Shown: positions 30,501-45,500, numbered from the stretch's first letter. The stretch is 64,000 nt of DNA from Chelonoidis abingdonii (GCF_003597395.2 NC_133777.1:6434799-6498798); one strand, 5' to 3'. The notes: generated by a model from the sequence alone, not told the origin. Program-made: numbers and translations.

Positions 30501-33500
30501 GTTTCCAGGATGCTCAAAGTGTAGGAGATGTAGCTATAGGATCCACTGACATGCCAGAGCCCAAGTTAAAGCAGGGAACCCTAGCAGCTAAGACAAAGTT
30601 TGCTGGCAAGCCAGGTCTGCAGCAGTTGCATGACACTTAGTGTCCCTCTCCCAAGCCCTAGGCCACCAGTGGTCAGTTTCATAGGCGCATCCTGTCGCAA
30701 ACAGGCATGTCCGACCAGGTGAGTTAATGGCTCAGTCAAGAGGCTCCTTGTGGCCTCATATCTACCTCCCCCTCCAATAAGGTGTTGGGGGCAAGTGTGA
30801 AGTCAGAAGTGGTGTAATGACAAACCCTGTTAGAGGGTAAAATTGCCCTTGGGGCTGTTGCGAGAAGGCAAAGGAACAAGGCGGGTGGGTCAAGAGGCAA
30901 AGCAAACTCACCATAGGGAATAGTTGACATGAGTGGCTCCAGAGTCTTACGGCAGCTACTGTTGATGGACCACACCATGTAACCTCCATCACTGTGCGAA
31001 CTCACCACCGTCCTGCCGCTTCGCTCCCAGCCAAGGCTCTCCAGCTGCTGCAAGGAACAGATGTGGCCAATAAACCCAAGGTGGTGAGAGAAAGGGGGCT
31101 ACAGGAGGCAGCTGTGCCATCTCGTCTCCTCTGTGCATACGCAGCCCAGGCAGAATCTGGCTTTGCCAAAGGGACATGGGGAGCAAGGCACAGCACTTCA
31201 GAGCAGAGATGGAAGAGGAGGTCAGCAATGGATGTTTGGGAACCACTGCAAAATCACAGGTGCAGCTGTAAGTTAGAAGAGTTAAATCAAATGCATCAAA
31301 TTCAGTTTGGCCACAGGTCATTGCCTGCGATCCCTCTTGTCTCCCTGACCCCGAAAGGAGGGAGCCTGGTTGAAAGCATGATGGACCCTGTAAGCGTAGC
31401 CTCTTTGACGAGGCCAGCAGCATTCTTCGAACTCTGGGCCATCAGCTTCCAGCAGGCGAGCCACCAGGTATGGCAGAGCCCGTGAAGCTGGCTTACAGGG
31501 AAGCCACAGAACTCATCTAGCACAGATGGCTCGACCAAAGCTCCCGTGTTCTATGTTAAGTGGGACACCCACAGGCCACAGCGCGCGATGTTCTTGGCTC
31601 TCCATGAAACCTCATTCAAGGTACCTGATTGCCCAGGAAGAGGTGATGGACGTTTCTGGTGCTCTGGTCCCACACAATCACCAGCCCCCTGCTATAGCCA
31701 ATCAATATCTTGGAGGAGTCTTGAGGGTGTTCCTGCAGCGACTCCACTGGCCCAAGAGCCTTCCCGCAGCGGTAGTCATCTGGCACGCTAGCATGGAAGC
31801 AGAGGGGTTGGGGAACACCAGGCTGGTTAATAGCCATGAAGTTTAGTACTTTGCTTTCTCCTCTCTAATCCCTCCCCAGCGCTGTGGGCAAGACAACGCA
31901 GCCCAGCTGCTCCGTAACGGGGTGGAGGAAGATGGTGTCCTCTCAGCCCAGGATCAGGATATTTACATTCCCGACAGCCAGTGAGGACACAGACAGAGCA
32001 GCCAGGGCAGCCTGTTCACACAGGGCACAGAATCAGTAGCTCATCCCTCCAATGGGCCAGGAGGAATGCAAGCAGACAAGCGTGTTAGGGAGCCCCTTAA
32101 ATCAAGGGACAGGCTTGAAACTGAACTTGAACTTCATTGATCATCCCGGCTGCACAAGGATACACCCAGCACTGCCAGTCCCCAGAGTCCTGTCCCAGCG
32201 GAACTAGGATCCACGTAAGACCTGGGATGGATTCTCTGGTGGCCGTACCCACTTTGGTCTTTCCCAAGTCCTGCTTGGGAATCTGAGAGAGGACAGGGTG
32301 TTGTACAGGTGGAGAGGTACTAGCTCACCACTATATCACCTACGTAGATGCTACCCGTCAGTCATGGGGCTGCGGGCATCTCCAGAAACATCTCAGAGGG
32401 AGCAGCCTCCAAGTATCCCAGATCCACCTTAGGAAGCTGCTCAACACAGCCCTCTGAAGAGCTGCAGACTCTCTACACTTGCCAGGCAGCATCCCAGCTT
32501 TACAGTTAACATTTAACAGGTGCAACCGCAGCCAGTGTAACCCTGGGTCGGACGACTCTTTCCACAGACCCCTGCCGGCAACCCGCCCCTTCTGCCGTGT
32601 ACCTTGGTGCCTACAACCATGAGCTGATCTCCACTGGTACCAGTTCACGGAGCTCCCCAGGCCAGCTCACCTCTGCATAATCTCCTCTTGATACAGGGTT
32701 TTATCTTCCAGCAGCCTTAAGCCAGAGAGCTCCAGGAAGTACACGCCACCCCCTTCTGTGCCCAGGCAGGCCACATCACAGGCCGATTGCAGCAGTATCA
32801 CCGTCACCCGGGTAACGCTGGGAGGGGAGCTACCAGGAAGACAAGATTCAGACAATGAGAGCCACACCGGTTTACAGGCTGGATGTTTACATGCAAAGTT
32901 GCAATTGCTCGTTTTGAGAGGACTTCCCATTCCCTCCAGGAGAGGCACAGTCTGCACCATGGGTCAAAGAGCAGACTGGCCCCCAGCAGCCTCTGGAGAA
33001 AGTCAGCAGGCATGGTTCTCCCCAGCCCACCCTCCATCATAGACACTTAGCCAAGCAGCCTCTTGCTCTCTATTAACACAAGCCCGCTGGCCATGAGGGT
33101 GTTTTAAAAGGGGGTTTGGTCTTCGGCTTCTAGCACTGGGCCTGAATTCAATGCACAGCAGCTGCGGCAGTGGCATGCAGAGAGAGATTCCAGCAATAAA
33201 ATGACATGCTCCAACGGAGGGCGTGGGTCTGCATGTCAATTAGTCCCGAAGACCCCTCCTCTGCTCTGCCGTCAGCAGGGTTGCTCCGGGCCCTCCTGAA
33301 TGAGGGGCAGCAGGGGGCAGCGTTGCCTAGCATGGAAGGAAGCCAGCAAGCCAGTCCAGCCAAGCCCCATCAGTATCTGGGCTCACACCCTTGTTTGTTT
33401 CTTGGGGATTTCACATGCCATGTGGTGCGGAGTCCCCGCCTCCCTCGGAGGTGCCAGCTCTTGGAGTGAGTCTCCACAGCAGCACATGGCCGACAGGGAT

Positions 33501-36500
33501 GTACCCTACCCTTGGCCTAGTGCCTGAGTGGGGCTTGGGACTTCCTTAAGCTCGTTCAGTCTCAGATGTTGTCTTTTACTGTCACTTTCCATAGCGGGCG
33601 AGCAGCATCTCTGACCTGGGATTTGTAACCCTACAGATCCCACCTTATGGTCCTCTTCAACCGGCCACCGCAGCAGCTGGTTCTCTGACTGCAACGCTTC
33701 ACTCCCTCCTCACCCCCAAACCGCCTTCCCTGTGGGCTTTGGAACCAAGAGTTAAGTTACGTCCATGGAGCCTGCTCAGCTCACTGGAAACCGGAATAAG
33801 ACAGATCTACTGCCAAAATCAGTCATTCCAAGCTGTGAATTAGCTTCCTGAATTGCTATAGCTGAGCCAGTTTCTATTCCCGCTCTCTTTAGGAGATCTC
33901 ATTGTCTAGGTAAGTGATCAGTTAACCTTTGCTCCGAGTCTGTATTGTTCTCGAAAGTCTGAGATCCAAATACAGACGGCCCCAGGCAATGATCGAGGCA
34001 GTCTCTCTTTGTAAACCGAGATGCTGCGCTGGCAGGTTGTGGAGGTACTGAGAGGTAAATAGGAACAAGCAGGTATTTGTACGTACACCAGAATCCTGGA
34101 AAAGCCACGACTGTAAAGCAACTCACACTCCTTTCACGTGCTGCAAGTTTTCACAGCCCCTTCACAGGGCTTTCCACCCAGAGAATGAATAATGCCACTG
34201 CCTGCACTCCATGGTGCAAACAGCACAAGAACAAAGCCTTCATTTAAGGAGACTGCTACACAGGAAGAGGATCTTGCATCTTTCAGAACTTGCCAGCGTT
34301 AAAGGGTCACAGAATTTACCCCTTGATTTTTAATACTGCGATCCCCTCAGATGAGTAGCTGTAGATGCAAAACGCATCATTTGAGCATGCAGTTGTGGCA
34401 ACCGAATGCTCAAATGAGTAACTCTTGGCCCTGAGCATCTGCTCAAGTCGCACACAAAGGGATTACTTCCAGAGATGCTAAGCATCCACATCATCTGCCT
34501 TTAGTTTCAACTGGAATTCTGGGTATCCAGCACTTCTGAAAATCAGGCCAAAGGGCGTCGGGAGTCCCGGCACCAGATGGTTTTAAGAACTATCTTGCTT
34601 TGCTGACGTTCTAATTTTAGAAATTAAAAAATCTCAATGTTTTTTGAAATGTTACCCTTCAATTTTTGTTGTTCTTTATTTAATGCCCAGAAACAAACGG
34701 GCTAATGAATTCTACTCTGGTTATCACAGGCTGTGCAGCAACTCGAGACTTGCTAAGTTTGGGAAAATGTCTTCCATTATCTTTCCAGAAAGATCGCAGA
34801 AGCATCTCCATCAGCAGCAGGCGCTGCAAAATTTAACTCCCGACAGTGTCCATTTAAAAAAAGGAATAAGTGCTACCTCCCTAGAAGTGTTAATATCAAG
34901 TTTAACAGAGTTTATTTGGGCTACATTCAGAACCAAAGAGCAAGATCTGCAGTTGGAGGAGTCCTTAAAATGAACTCCAACCATGTTTGGTTTATACTGA
35001 TGATTGGCCAAAGAGATCCATCCCATCTCACGAGAATTAGGCTTGTTTGGTCATTCCCCACCCTTGTCAGTAAAAAGCGGCCAAGCAGATTTAAATCATT
35101 TTTTAAAAGAATAAACGTTTGCATCTGGCAACACTGGAGCCAAATTTCACCCCAGCACAGAGACTTGAGAATAAACTCTGGCAGACCTTTCGCAAGAGCT
35201 CTGCTGCTATCCTTGCTGCTCATTCAGGAGGGGTTTTGTTTAAATTTGAAGACAAGAACGTGCAGAGTCCATCAGACATCAATTCACTGCCCTGTCAGTT
35301 ACTCATCCATGCTTCCTTTCCCCATTTATAAGCCGAGGTGTTTGCAGAGCCAAACTAATCTCAGTCTAGCAGGCTTGTCTATTTTCTCCACCAGTGCAAC
35401 CATTCCCATGGTAACCGATTGATAGGCACACTATACAGCTGGGTACAAAAGGGACAGCTTTGGAAACCACAGAGCCAGATTCCCAGAGGGGAAAAGGAAT
35501 GAAACTGCATCTTGGGCAAAGTGATTGAACCAGATGGATAAAATTAAACTAGGGGGTTCAGCCTTTGAAATACCCTTTGGCTGTTTCCACGGAGTGGCAC
35601 GTACAGGGCACAGACTGGAATTTCGATTCAGTTCAAACAGCCCAAGACCTTTTATGCTGAAATCTGGGCTGTCTGGACAGCCTCACAAGGCAGAGCCATT
35701 AAAGATTTCACAGCTGACATGCCAAGCCCGTAACGAGCGCTTTAAAGCAGGGCTCCATGGTGAACAGTGGCTCCAACACCTGCCTTATGTCCCAAAACGA
35801 GCAAGGCACAGGTCAGGGGCTGCAGCCTCAAGTTACTCCTGGGTAAGTTGGCTCAGTTTGCATTCTAGCTGGTGAGATACTGGCTCTGCAAACGCAACCT
35901 AGGATCTGATAGGCCCATGCCGAGCTCTTTCTGAGTTGCACATCAACACCAGCAAGACTGGCAGGCCCGTGGTTCCCCAATGCATGTGAGGTTAAAAACT
36001 GGGCCCCGGTGCTGGAACTCCCTAGGAAAGGGTTTTGGGGGCTGGGGGGTGAGGGGAGGGCATTTGGATGATGCACAAAGCATAACAGAGCCCAGGTCCC
36101 TCAGAACTGAGCTGATTCTGCAGCACTGCCAGCAGCAAGGGGCAGTAATTGTCACTGAGTCAACAAGACACAGGTCTGGCAATGCTGGGGCACAGCTGCA
36201 CAAGGCAGCCTGGGTCCTGTACCGGCTCTAAGCACCATCTATGGACAGGCCCTACCTGAGCCATGGCCAGGCCCAGATGGATTGCCAGGTCAGCCAATCA
36301 GGGCCATGCACAATTAAATCCTAGGAGCACTTGGTACCCAGCAGAGCTCAGGAGCAGCCCCTGCTACAGTTAGGCCTGAACTCCCCAGACCAGCGTGAAA
36401 GAGGAAGGCAACAGTGAGTACTTAGTGCTGTCGAACCCTGGTCGGCCCGGGAGGATGAAGCTGCGGGTTTCCTCCAAGTGCGAGTAGCCATCCTTCTGGT

Positions 36501-39500
36501 CGATGTCCCACAGGTGCAGGGTGTTGTCATCCAGCAAGGACAGCAGCCGACCCTGGGAGAGAGACCGACAGGGAAGGAAACAAAGGATGTCACAAGATGA
36601 CGAGATTAGTCTCCCCCACTTCCACAACAAGGCCCCTGCTGCGGCAGTGAGCACGCTGGACTTGGCCACACCAGCCCATGCATCTGGATCAGGACACTGG
36701 GTGCAGGTACCTTTACGCATCATCCCAATGGCACAGCCTGGCATCCACTTACTGGCCTGTTGGCCATACCCACCCACCGACCTCAAAGCACTTGCTAAAA
36801 AGTCTTCCCAGGCCCTGCTCAGCAGAGCTATCAGAAAGGGGCAGAGGATTTTATAAAAGGCAGGAGGCCCCAGTAGGGGGATCAGCAGGCCAGGAGGAGT
36901 CCACGGGGGTTGGAGACATTGGCCTGCCGCCTTCCTTGCCAGAGAACCATCATGAGCCTGGCTAGTTCAGTGGATGGGCTGCTGCACCCCAGTGACATCA
37001 TGAAATGGGTTATTCTCCTCCACAAGCAACGAGAACCAAAAGCAGCAACGTACCTGTCCAGGCAAAAAGTGTATTTGCGTGACGGCGGCAGTCTCCTTGT
37101 GCAAGCCAGTGAACTCCACTCCTGGAGCACCGTATCTGGCATGGGCGGAGAGTCAAGGAGGCAACGAGCGGACAGAGACAGCCCTGAACTGACCCTCCCC
37201 GCCCTCCACCCCAAAACCAACTCTGCCAGCACCTGGGGAACTCTGCCTTTAGCGCACCTGTGGTAAACGTCTGTCTCAAATCTGGACTTAGCGTTCAAAA
37301 TCTGAGTGTTTACTGTAAACCTCCCCCAAGCTTATTCCCAGCTTGGACCTTATCTCGCTGCCACCAACCATGATTTTTAGGGTCCCTGGTCCCCCCGAGT
37401 CACCCCAAATCTTTCCTTGGGGGACCCCTCCAAGACCCCGAGCCCCTGGGTCTCCTCTATCTCATCCCCAGCTCCCCCTCCTTTTCCCTGGGTGAGCCTG
37501 GGCGATGCTTACCTCCTTGAACGCAAAACCAAGAGAGCTATTTCCTCCTGAGTATTGCATCAAGGGCTGTCACAGCTAACACACCATCTGAGATTCCCTC
37601 CCTTTGTCTGTAGCAGTAACTAAGGGGGAGAAAAGCTCACCAGCAAGAGAACGATTTGATTCTCTCCATCTCTTCCCCGTAGCCTGTTCCGCTGGGAACA
37701 AGGAAAAGTCACACCTGAATGTTAATCTATCCCTCCACCCCCTCGTTCTCCGTTGAGGGACGAAGCAGATTAACCTGGCTCACGAATTTACTAATCCTTT
37801 GCCTCACGCTCTGACAGACACTCCCACAAGTTTTTAAAAGAAAGAAATACTTTATAAAAAAAGAGAAAGAACTTCGCTTATACTACACTCTGCTATAAGA
37901 AATTTCATACGGGAATACTTGGCTTATAAGAAATAGGAATAAAGCCGTCTGATTTAAAAGATAGCCCATTAAACCAGTCCAGCAAATCAAACTACCCATG
38001 TAATACAAAATCACGCCACCGCAGCATTACTTTGTTTCTTTGTACTCAACTTGGTCGATATGTGGAAAGAAGATTGGAGTTTGAGAAAAGCTAGTTTACT
38101 CACAGATCCGCGGGAGGAAAACAAAAAGACCCAGAACAAAGCCAAAAACCTCCAGAGGTTCCCCCCCTTACTTTTGAAAAATCCAGTTTCTTGATTGGTC
38201 CTCTGGTCAGGTGTTTGGTTCCCTTTGTAAACCCCTTACAGTAAAAGAAAATTAACCCTTACCTTACCTATCTACTTATGACAGCACCAGCAAGTAACAC
38301 CAAGGTTAAGAACTGAGGACTAAAACACTTAAGACTCAGCTATGTCCATTTTAGTGGCATCTTGCTTGCCACCCAGGTATCCCTGCACCAAAGCTGGTAC
38401 CTCTATGGGAGATTTTAAAAGCCTGGCATTGCCATTCTGCAGCCAGGCATTCTGCCGGACTGCTCAGCAGTAAGAGCATGTGGGTGGGATGCAAGGGCCC
38501 CCACAACCTGTCTGTTTAGCCACAGCACAGCAATGAAGCCAAAGGTGCTAATTCTTTCAGCAGGATTAGAGTGCAGAAATTCCTGATCCCTTCACACAAA
38601 GCCCCCTGCTAAGACTGGCTCAAGCAAAGTCCCATATTGGAGCCGACAGCCTGTGGCGTCCATCTTGGCTGAGTGGGCACACAGCAGACCCGGCTTTCTG
38701 CAGCGAGTCAGGCTGGCAGGAGGGGTTCTTGGGGCAACCACAGATCAAGGTCTGCAGACAACAGGGGATGCAGTCTGGCAAGGTGGCAGTTCCACTCCAC
38801 TGTCCTGGTCGTGGCTAGGCAGGGCAGGGGCTGCCCACCCACCTCATTAGGGAGCATGTTTATCTGCAGCAGACAGGCAGAACAGGGCTGCACAAGGACA
38901 GGAGTTCATGCTCCAAGTTGGTCTTGGCAGGGTGAGTCTAGACAACACTGTCTTACCCCAGACATCCCGCACTTTGGCACAGCCAGCAGCTGTTCCAGCA
39001 GCTTGCCAGGCACCCCAGGGCTGTCATTGATTTGCATAAGCCAGAGCTGGTTTCCCCAGCCCTGATCTTCAGAGAGGCTGCTCATGTCGAGGCCTGCAGC
39101 CTTCACATGGTCCACCCTCAGGAGCAGGACCACCTCCAAGGTCTGCATTGGAGAGCTCTGCTTTCCACGGACAGCCATCTGCAGAAGCTGGAGTTCACAC
39201 ACAAGTCTGACTGTAGAGGTGCACGACTGTTGGCATCCTGCACCTTCAGCCCCACAGCAGCCAGCACAAGCACTCTACCTTTCTCCTCCGGGATTTGCAT
39301 CTGCTAGAACAGAACCTTAATTTGTCTGGCTGCAGCCAAGTGAGGAAGCTCCTTTAACATCCCTGGGGATGACAGGCAGCTGGAACTCAACAAGCACTCC
39401 TTAGAGGGCTCACTAATTCAAAAGCCTGTGTGCTCGGGAACTGTACATATCCAGGTGGGGAGAGATTGGGGCAGATCCCTCCACAGGCACAGGTTTGTCA

Positions 39501-42500
39501 TCAGTCTGCCTGGGAGGCCCCACCCGGCTCTGTCAATTCTGAGAGGTTAACAGGTTGGATATCAGCTCATGAGCCCACAGTGCTGCATTCTCCACCCTCA
39601 AGTGTTTATTCTTGCAGCATCGAACGGTGCTAGTAAAATCTACCCAGCTAGCAACTCGGGAGACCAGAGTCAGCTCGCCCCAGAGCAGGCACCAGGACCT
39701 GCAAGCAATGCCAGATAGGCCATGCTGGCCTGGTATGCCTCTAAACAGACCAGTACTCTGGACAAGCAAGTATTTCAGCCTTTGGGTCCATTCAGTCCTT
39801 ACCCACACTGCCAAAGTGCCAGCTGACAGACAGTCACAGATCTGCCTGCTCTCTCGGGTGAGTTTGGATAAGTCAACCCCTACCTCAGGTAGGCTAAGAC
39901 GGGGTCTCTCGGGAAGACTGTCCCATTGCTCATGATGGATCTCCCAGAAGCACTGCAAGCGGCTTAGGGATAGAGAAAGTTGCACTGAGAATGTGCTTCT
40001 AACGAAGGCTAAGTGCACTGGCAGAGCCCCAGGACACCTGGGTTCTGCTGCTCTCCGTCACATTCTTCTGGAGCCCGTCACAGCTGGCTGAGTGCCACAA
40101 TCCCACCACGACGTTTCCTGGGTCCCGCCAGTACCTCAGCTCCTGGAAAGCAACAGGCTGCCCTCGTTAAGCTAACCAGACTGAACTCCTTGAGTCTATC
40201 ACCGTAAGACATGCTTTCTAACCCAGTAATTATGTCCACAGCTCTTCTCTGAACAATGTATCAACATCATTCTTGAATTGCAGGGACCAGAACTGGACAC
40301 AGGATTCCAGCCGCAGTCATGCCAGTGCCAAATACAGAGGTAAAATAACTTCTCCTACTCGAGATTCCCGTTTACACATCCAAGGATTGCACTGGCCCCT
40401 TTATGTCCCAGCGTCACACTGGGAGCTCATGTTCAGCTGATTATCCACCATGACCCCCAAATCTTTCAGTCACTGCTTCCCAGAACAGAGCCCCACTCCC
40501 CATTCTGTAAGCACAACCTGCTTTCTTTGTTCCTAGATGTACACATTTAGCCCTATTAAAATGCATATTGTTTGTTTGCGCCCATCTTAACAAGCAATCC
40601 ATTTGGCTCTGTATCAGCAATCTGGCCTCTTCCTGATTTACCATTCCACCAATTTTGGTGTCATTTGAAAATCATCACTGATAAAGTTTGATGTTTTCTT
40701 TCAGATCACTGATAAGTGTTAAATAGCGAAGGGTCAAGCACCAATGCCCGCAGGACCGCAATAGAAACACGACCTCTCAATGATGAGTCCCCATTTAGAG
40801 GTAGATTTTGAGACCTATCAGCCAGCTTTTAACCCATTTAAAATATGCCAGGTTAATTTTACATCATTTTAGTTTTTAATCAAAATGTCATGCACTACCA
40901 AGTCAAATGCCTTACAGAGGTAGATTACATTGTCACCTTTATCAACCAAACTTGTAACCTCAAAAATATATATCAAGTTAATGTAACAATTTATTTTCCG
41001 TGAACTCATGTTAATTGGAATTAGTTATATTTTCCCCTAATTCTTTATTAAAATTCATATCACACACTCCAATATCTTGCCCAGGTTTGATGTCAGACTG
41101 TCACACCAATAATTACCTGGACCATACCATTTACCCTTTTTAAATGCCGACAACTTTAGCTTTCTTCCAGTCTTCCCCAAGTTCCAACACTTACTGAAAG
41201 TCATTAGTGGTCCTGTCAGCTCCTCAGCCAGCTCTTTTAAAACTCATGGATGCAAGTTATCTAGACCTGGTGATTTAAAAATGTCTAATTTCCATAGCTG
41301 CTGTTTAACATCCTCAAGAGATACTAGTGGAAAGGCAAGTGTTATATTATATGACTACATCTGTGTTTGGGGAAAAACAGAACAGAAATATTTATTAAAC
41401 ACTTCTGCCTTTTCTACATAATTTCTAATTCTACCATTTTCATCTAGTAATTGACAAATACCATAGTTAGGATTCTTTTTTGTTCCAAATATACTTTAAA
41501 AACTCCTCCTTGTTGTCCTTAATGCTCCTGGCCATAGATTTCTCCTTGTGTCCCTTTGCTTTCCTTATCAATTTTCTACAATTCCTTGCTTCTGATTTTA
41601 TATTCATTGCTATTAACTTTCCCTTTCTTCCCCTCTAAACCAGGTCAGGTTTTAAAAAAAAAAAAAAAAAAAAAGGAAAAAAAATACCACTACAGCTTTC
41701 TTCCTCAATTGAGGTGAAGGAAGCTATTGACTAAGGGCTGGTCTACACTACGGGGTAAAATCGATTTTAGATACGCAATTTCAGCTACGTGAATAACGTA
41801 GCTGAAGTCAAATATCTAAAATCGATTTACTCACCCGTCCTCACCGCGTGGGATCGATGTCCACGGCTTGCCATGTCGATTCCGGAACTCTGTTGGGGTT
41901 GGTGGAGTTCCGGAATCGATATAAGCGCGCTCAGGGATCGATATATCCCGTCTAGATTAGATGCGATATATCGATCCCCGAGCAATCGATTTTAACGCGC
42001 CGATACGGCGCGTAGTCTAGACGTGGCCTAAGTAGCCAGAAGCAAGACTGCTATTCCATTCTCTGCAATGAGCCTGTAGAAGTTGGTCTTGGGTATGAAG
42101 ACTGTGAGCTCTTTGAGGCAGGCACTCACTATGTATGTGCAGCGCCCAACACAACGAGGTCCTGTTTTCAGTTGGGCCAGAGATACAAACAGAGCAGTAC
42201 CTACTGGAGCCATTACAAGGAGTACTATGCTAATAGAGTGAGCCTACAGTTTGCAGCAGGGACACTCCAGGGTTATTACCCAATGCTGCAGTCTCTCTAA
42301 AGCGCTAACAGGAACAGCAGCCCACAACATGGTTCCCAGAGGATCACCAAGACACGAGCAATCGCTCTGTCCGGGGAGAGAGCTATCGAGTAGCCAAACG
42401 GCCTTTTGTTGCCAGTTGAGGCTTAAAGTTTAATCGCACAGAATCTGCTGCCCTCCCAATCTGAATTACGGTGTCCCTTTCAGAGACCCCATGACTGCTT

Positions 42501-45500
42501 GTCACTTGTTTCCAGGGACATTTCTCACCGGCTTTCGCTGAGAGCAGCTTGAATGTCTCTCCCTGCAATTCCCCTAGGAGCAGAGTGCCCTGTAAGGAGT
42601 CCCTTGCTTCTCCTGGTGCCTCCCTTCCTTTCTTTTTGGTTTACTGTGGCCTCCCAGAGCTGTATTCTCTGGAATCCCTCACTAGAGGGTCACCAGGCAA
42701 CCAGCTGCCTGCTTGCCCGTTGCTCAGAGTAACCACCTCTTCTAACTCCAGACTCCACGCTATGCTTATTCAGCAACTCTCCAGCGCTCATTTCCTGTCC
42801 CAGAAAAACAAAAAGAACTTCTGAAAACACAAGGAAACGGAACGTGAGCAGAAAAATCCAGTGCATCCGAAATGGGGATGCAACACCTGGGAGGATCTGG
42901 GCTCCTTCCTCGCTCAAGGGCCAGGGGTGCCTCCTTTGCCATGAGGTTCCCCTAGAAGTTTGGGGGTGGGTACAGATTAACCCTTGACTGAACACCAGGC
43001 CACAGAACCTGGGGTACAGCTGATATGGGAAAGCCACTCCCCTTGAAGAGGATCATGCTATGCCTAAGGGATTGCAGAGGCTTAGTACAACAACACAGAA
43101 TTTCAGGTGTAAACATCCCCAATGCTTGGAAGAAGATTTGGTCAGATCTTCACCAGAGACACTTTCCCCAGACAAGATTCAAACTAGGTCGACTCAGTTA
43201 GTCTGATGTGGGTTTATACAAGGATGGAGGGGACTTGACCCTCCCACTTTGAAGTCGACGAAAGGGAAGGGGCAGGCTGGAGTTACAGGCTGCACCTGGA
43301 TTCGTTCCCTGGACAATCTGCACTCATATGCTATTGTCCTGACTCCGTAAAACAGCAGCCGCCGCCACGTCCGCAATGCAGCAGGAGCATGGGGAGGAAA
43401 GAGGGTGACATGATGAATTTAAGTCACTTTCATAAACTCGTTTCATTGCCCAATTAAAATCCCAAACAGCTGGCGCTCCCGAGATGGGTAATCCGATAGG
43501 CTGGGTATGTCTGCAATTAGCTTTGCTCCTTTGGGCACACACAATGGCATTAGCGCTCATGCTCTCTAGGACCCTGAACTTTCCCATGGGTTCATTCTTC
43601 CGGCTTTCCTACTGCAGAGGCCAAGCCGCAGTCTACCTGTGCAATCAGCTGCCGGAGCCATGCTACCGCAGTCACAGGAAGGCAATTTAAGAGGGATTAG
43701 TGGTACAGGACCAGCCTGGGCTGGCAGGTCTGAGTTCAAATTCTACCACAAGGGAGCCAGGTCAGCTATGGTCCTGGGAGACATTAACCCACATGATAGC
43801 AGGGCCACACAACTCAGCCCCATCAGTGCTACCTCCGCTCACTGCAGGACAGGACTGACATATGCTGACAGTCCTGCCTTCCCCAAGGCCAGGCTGCAGC
43901 AAGACACCTGAGATCAGGGGTGGGCAAACTCCAGCCCATCAGACGTTTTAATCCGGCCCGCGAGCTCCTGCCAGGGAGAGGGTTTGGGGCTTACCCCACT
44001 CCACACGGCTCCTGGAACCAGCGGCACGTCCCCCTCCAGCTCCCACAAGGCTCAAAAACAGACACTACGTACTGGTTAGGTGCTTATATGCAGAACCCCA
44101 GGTCACTCTCATAGTAACCTGCTGAGTCCCAAGGATCAGGAGACTCCATCCACGTCTACACTACAGGTGAAACAGCAGCATGGCTACTGTGCACTAGTGC
44201 CATGGTGCAGACACACACTACAGCGAGGGAAGGGGCTGGCCCCTTGCTGTAGTAACTACCTCCCCCATGCCAGAGAAGACAGAGGCTTTAATGAGGCTGG
44301 CAGCAGCTGGAAAGCCAGGGTAACTGGTTTTCAATAAGCTGGCAATAGCTAGTAATTAACCACTCAGTGAGAGGAAACAGCCCTGAAACTCCCGCTGCTC
44401 ACTGAAGGGGAGGAAAGTAGCCCCAAGACATGAGAGAGAGGGAAAGAGGGTGGAGGGGTTCAGATTCCCCCACTCAACTCAGTTTTGCATGTGGGTTTCA
44501 AAGCTGATTAGCAGCCCAGAGAGCAAGGAGGAGCAAACTGGATTCTTAAAAGTAAATGTTTAGAGATACAGAGCTTGAACGCTTCCCATTCCCTTAACCC
44601 GCCACACCAAGCCCTTCCGACTCATCCAAGCAGCTGTTGCAGATGGAATACAGATGCCCGGAGACAGGAAGTCCCCTGGCTGGACGCCTAAGCCTGCTGC
44701 AAGGCGAAGCGCGCTAGGTAAGTTAGTGGGCTGAGCCCAAATTCCTCCTCCCTGACACCCTTCTTCCCACTCATGAACTGCTGGAGAGCCAGACACCCCT
44801 GGATGCTAAGCAAGTGCCTGGTCCCCCAACAAGGATCTCTGCTTCCTGCCCACAGGAAAGTCCTGCACAAGAAGCTAGTCCGAGCACCGCAGGCTTGGGT
44901 TGATTTGGAATGGTATAAATATGCTCCATCTGGGATCAGCTCTACAAAGCTTCCAGAGGCAAGTAGCCAGAGCCAGACTGGAACCCCTTATCCAGCCAGG
45001 CCAGTACAGCTGAAGTACGGCAAACATTCCATTCTTGGGGGGATTACAGCCCTGGCCTGTTGTCACAGCGTCCTACACTCAAGCACGGACAAGATCAAGA
45101 AAGTCTGGTAGGTTTCATCTCCTGGCTCCATGGGAGTTTGATACAAGGTGCGTTGGCTGGGTGACACAATAGAACCATGGGCAGGCCGGCTGTAGGCACG
45201 TGGATTTTGGGAACAGTGACTGCAGCCCAGCCATTTCATTCCCCTGAATACCCAGAACAGTGTAGCAAGATCCCACGCTCATTCCACCCAGGTCTGGAGA
45301 TCACAGCCTTGCACTGGAATTGGAACGAGTCCCCTCCCCTGGCAGAGATGCTGGTCATGAGAGAGTATAACACTTGCCACTGCATCGCTGCTCCCGACAT
45401 CTCAGCGCTGCCTCATTCACACCTTGTGCCCACGGGGGAGGCCAGGGTCACCTTGCACTGGAAGAGCCCGAGTCAAGCAAAGCGTATAATGGCTACCTGA

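Larger units (their letters stand above)
29702..32670 (-). other. LLGL1 introns 5 to 7
   Basis: The introns are 29702-30911, 31048-31624 and 31788-32670. I see no mobile element with clear ends, RNA gene or additional exon. Confidence 0.55.

Noticed and set aside
34916..35422. 168-codon plus-strand open frame
   Set aside because: It lies in an LLGL1 intron, resembles no family I know and has no splice or promoter context.
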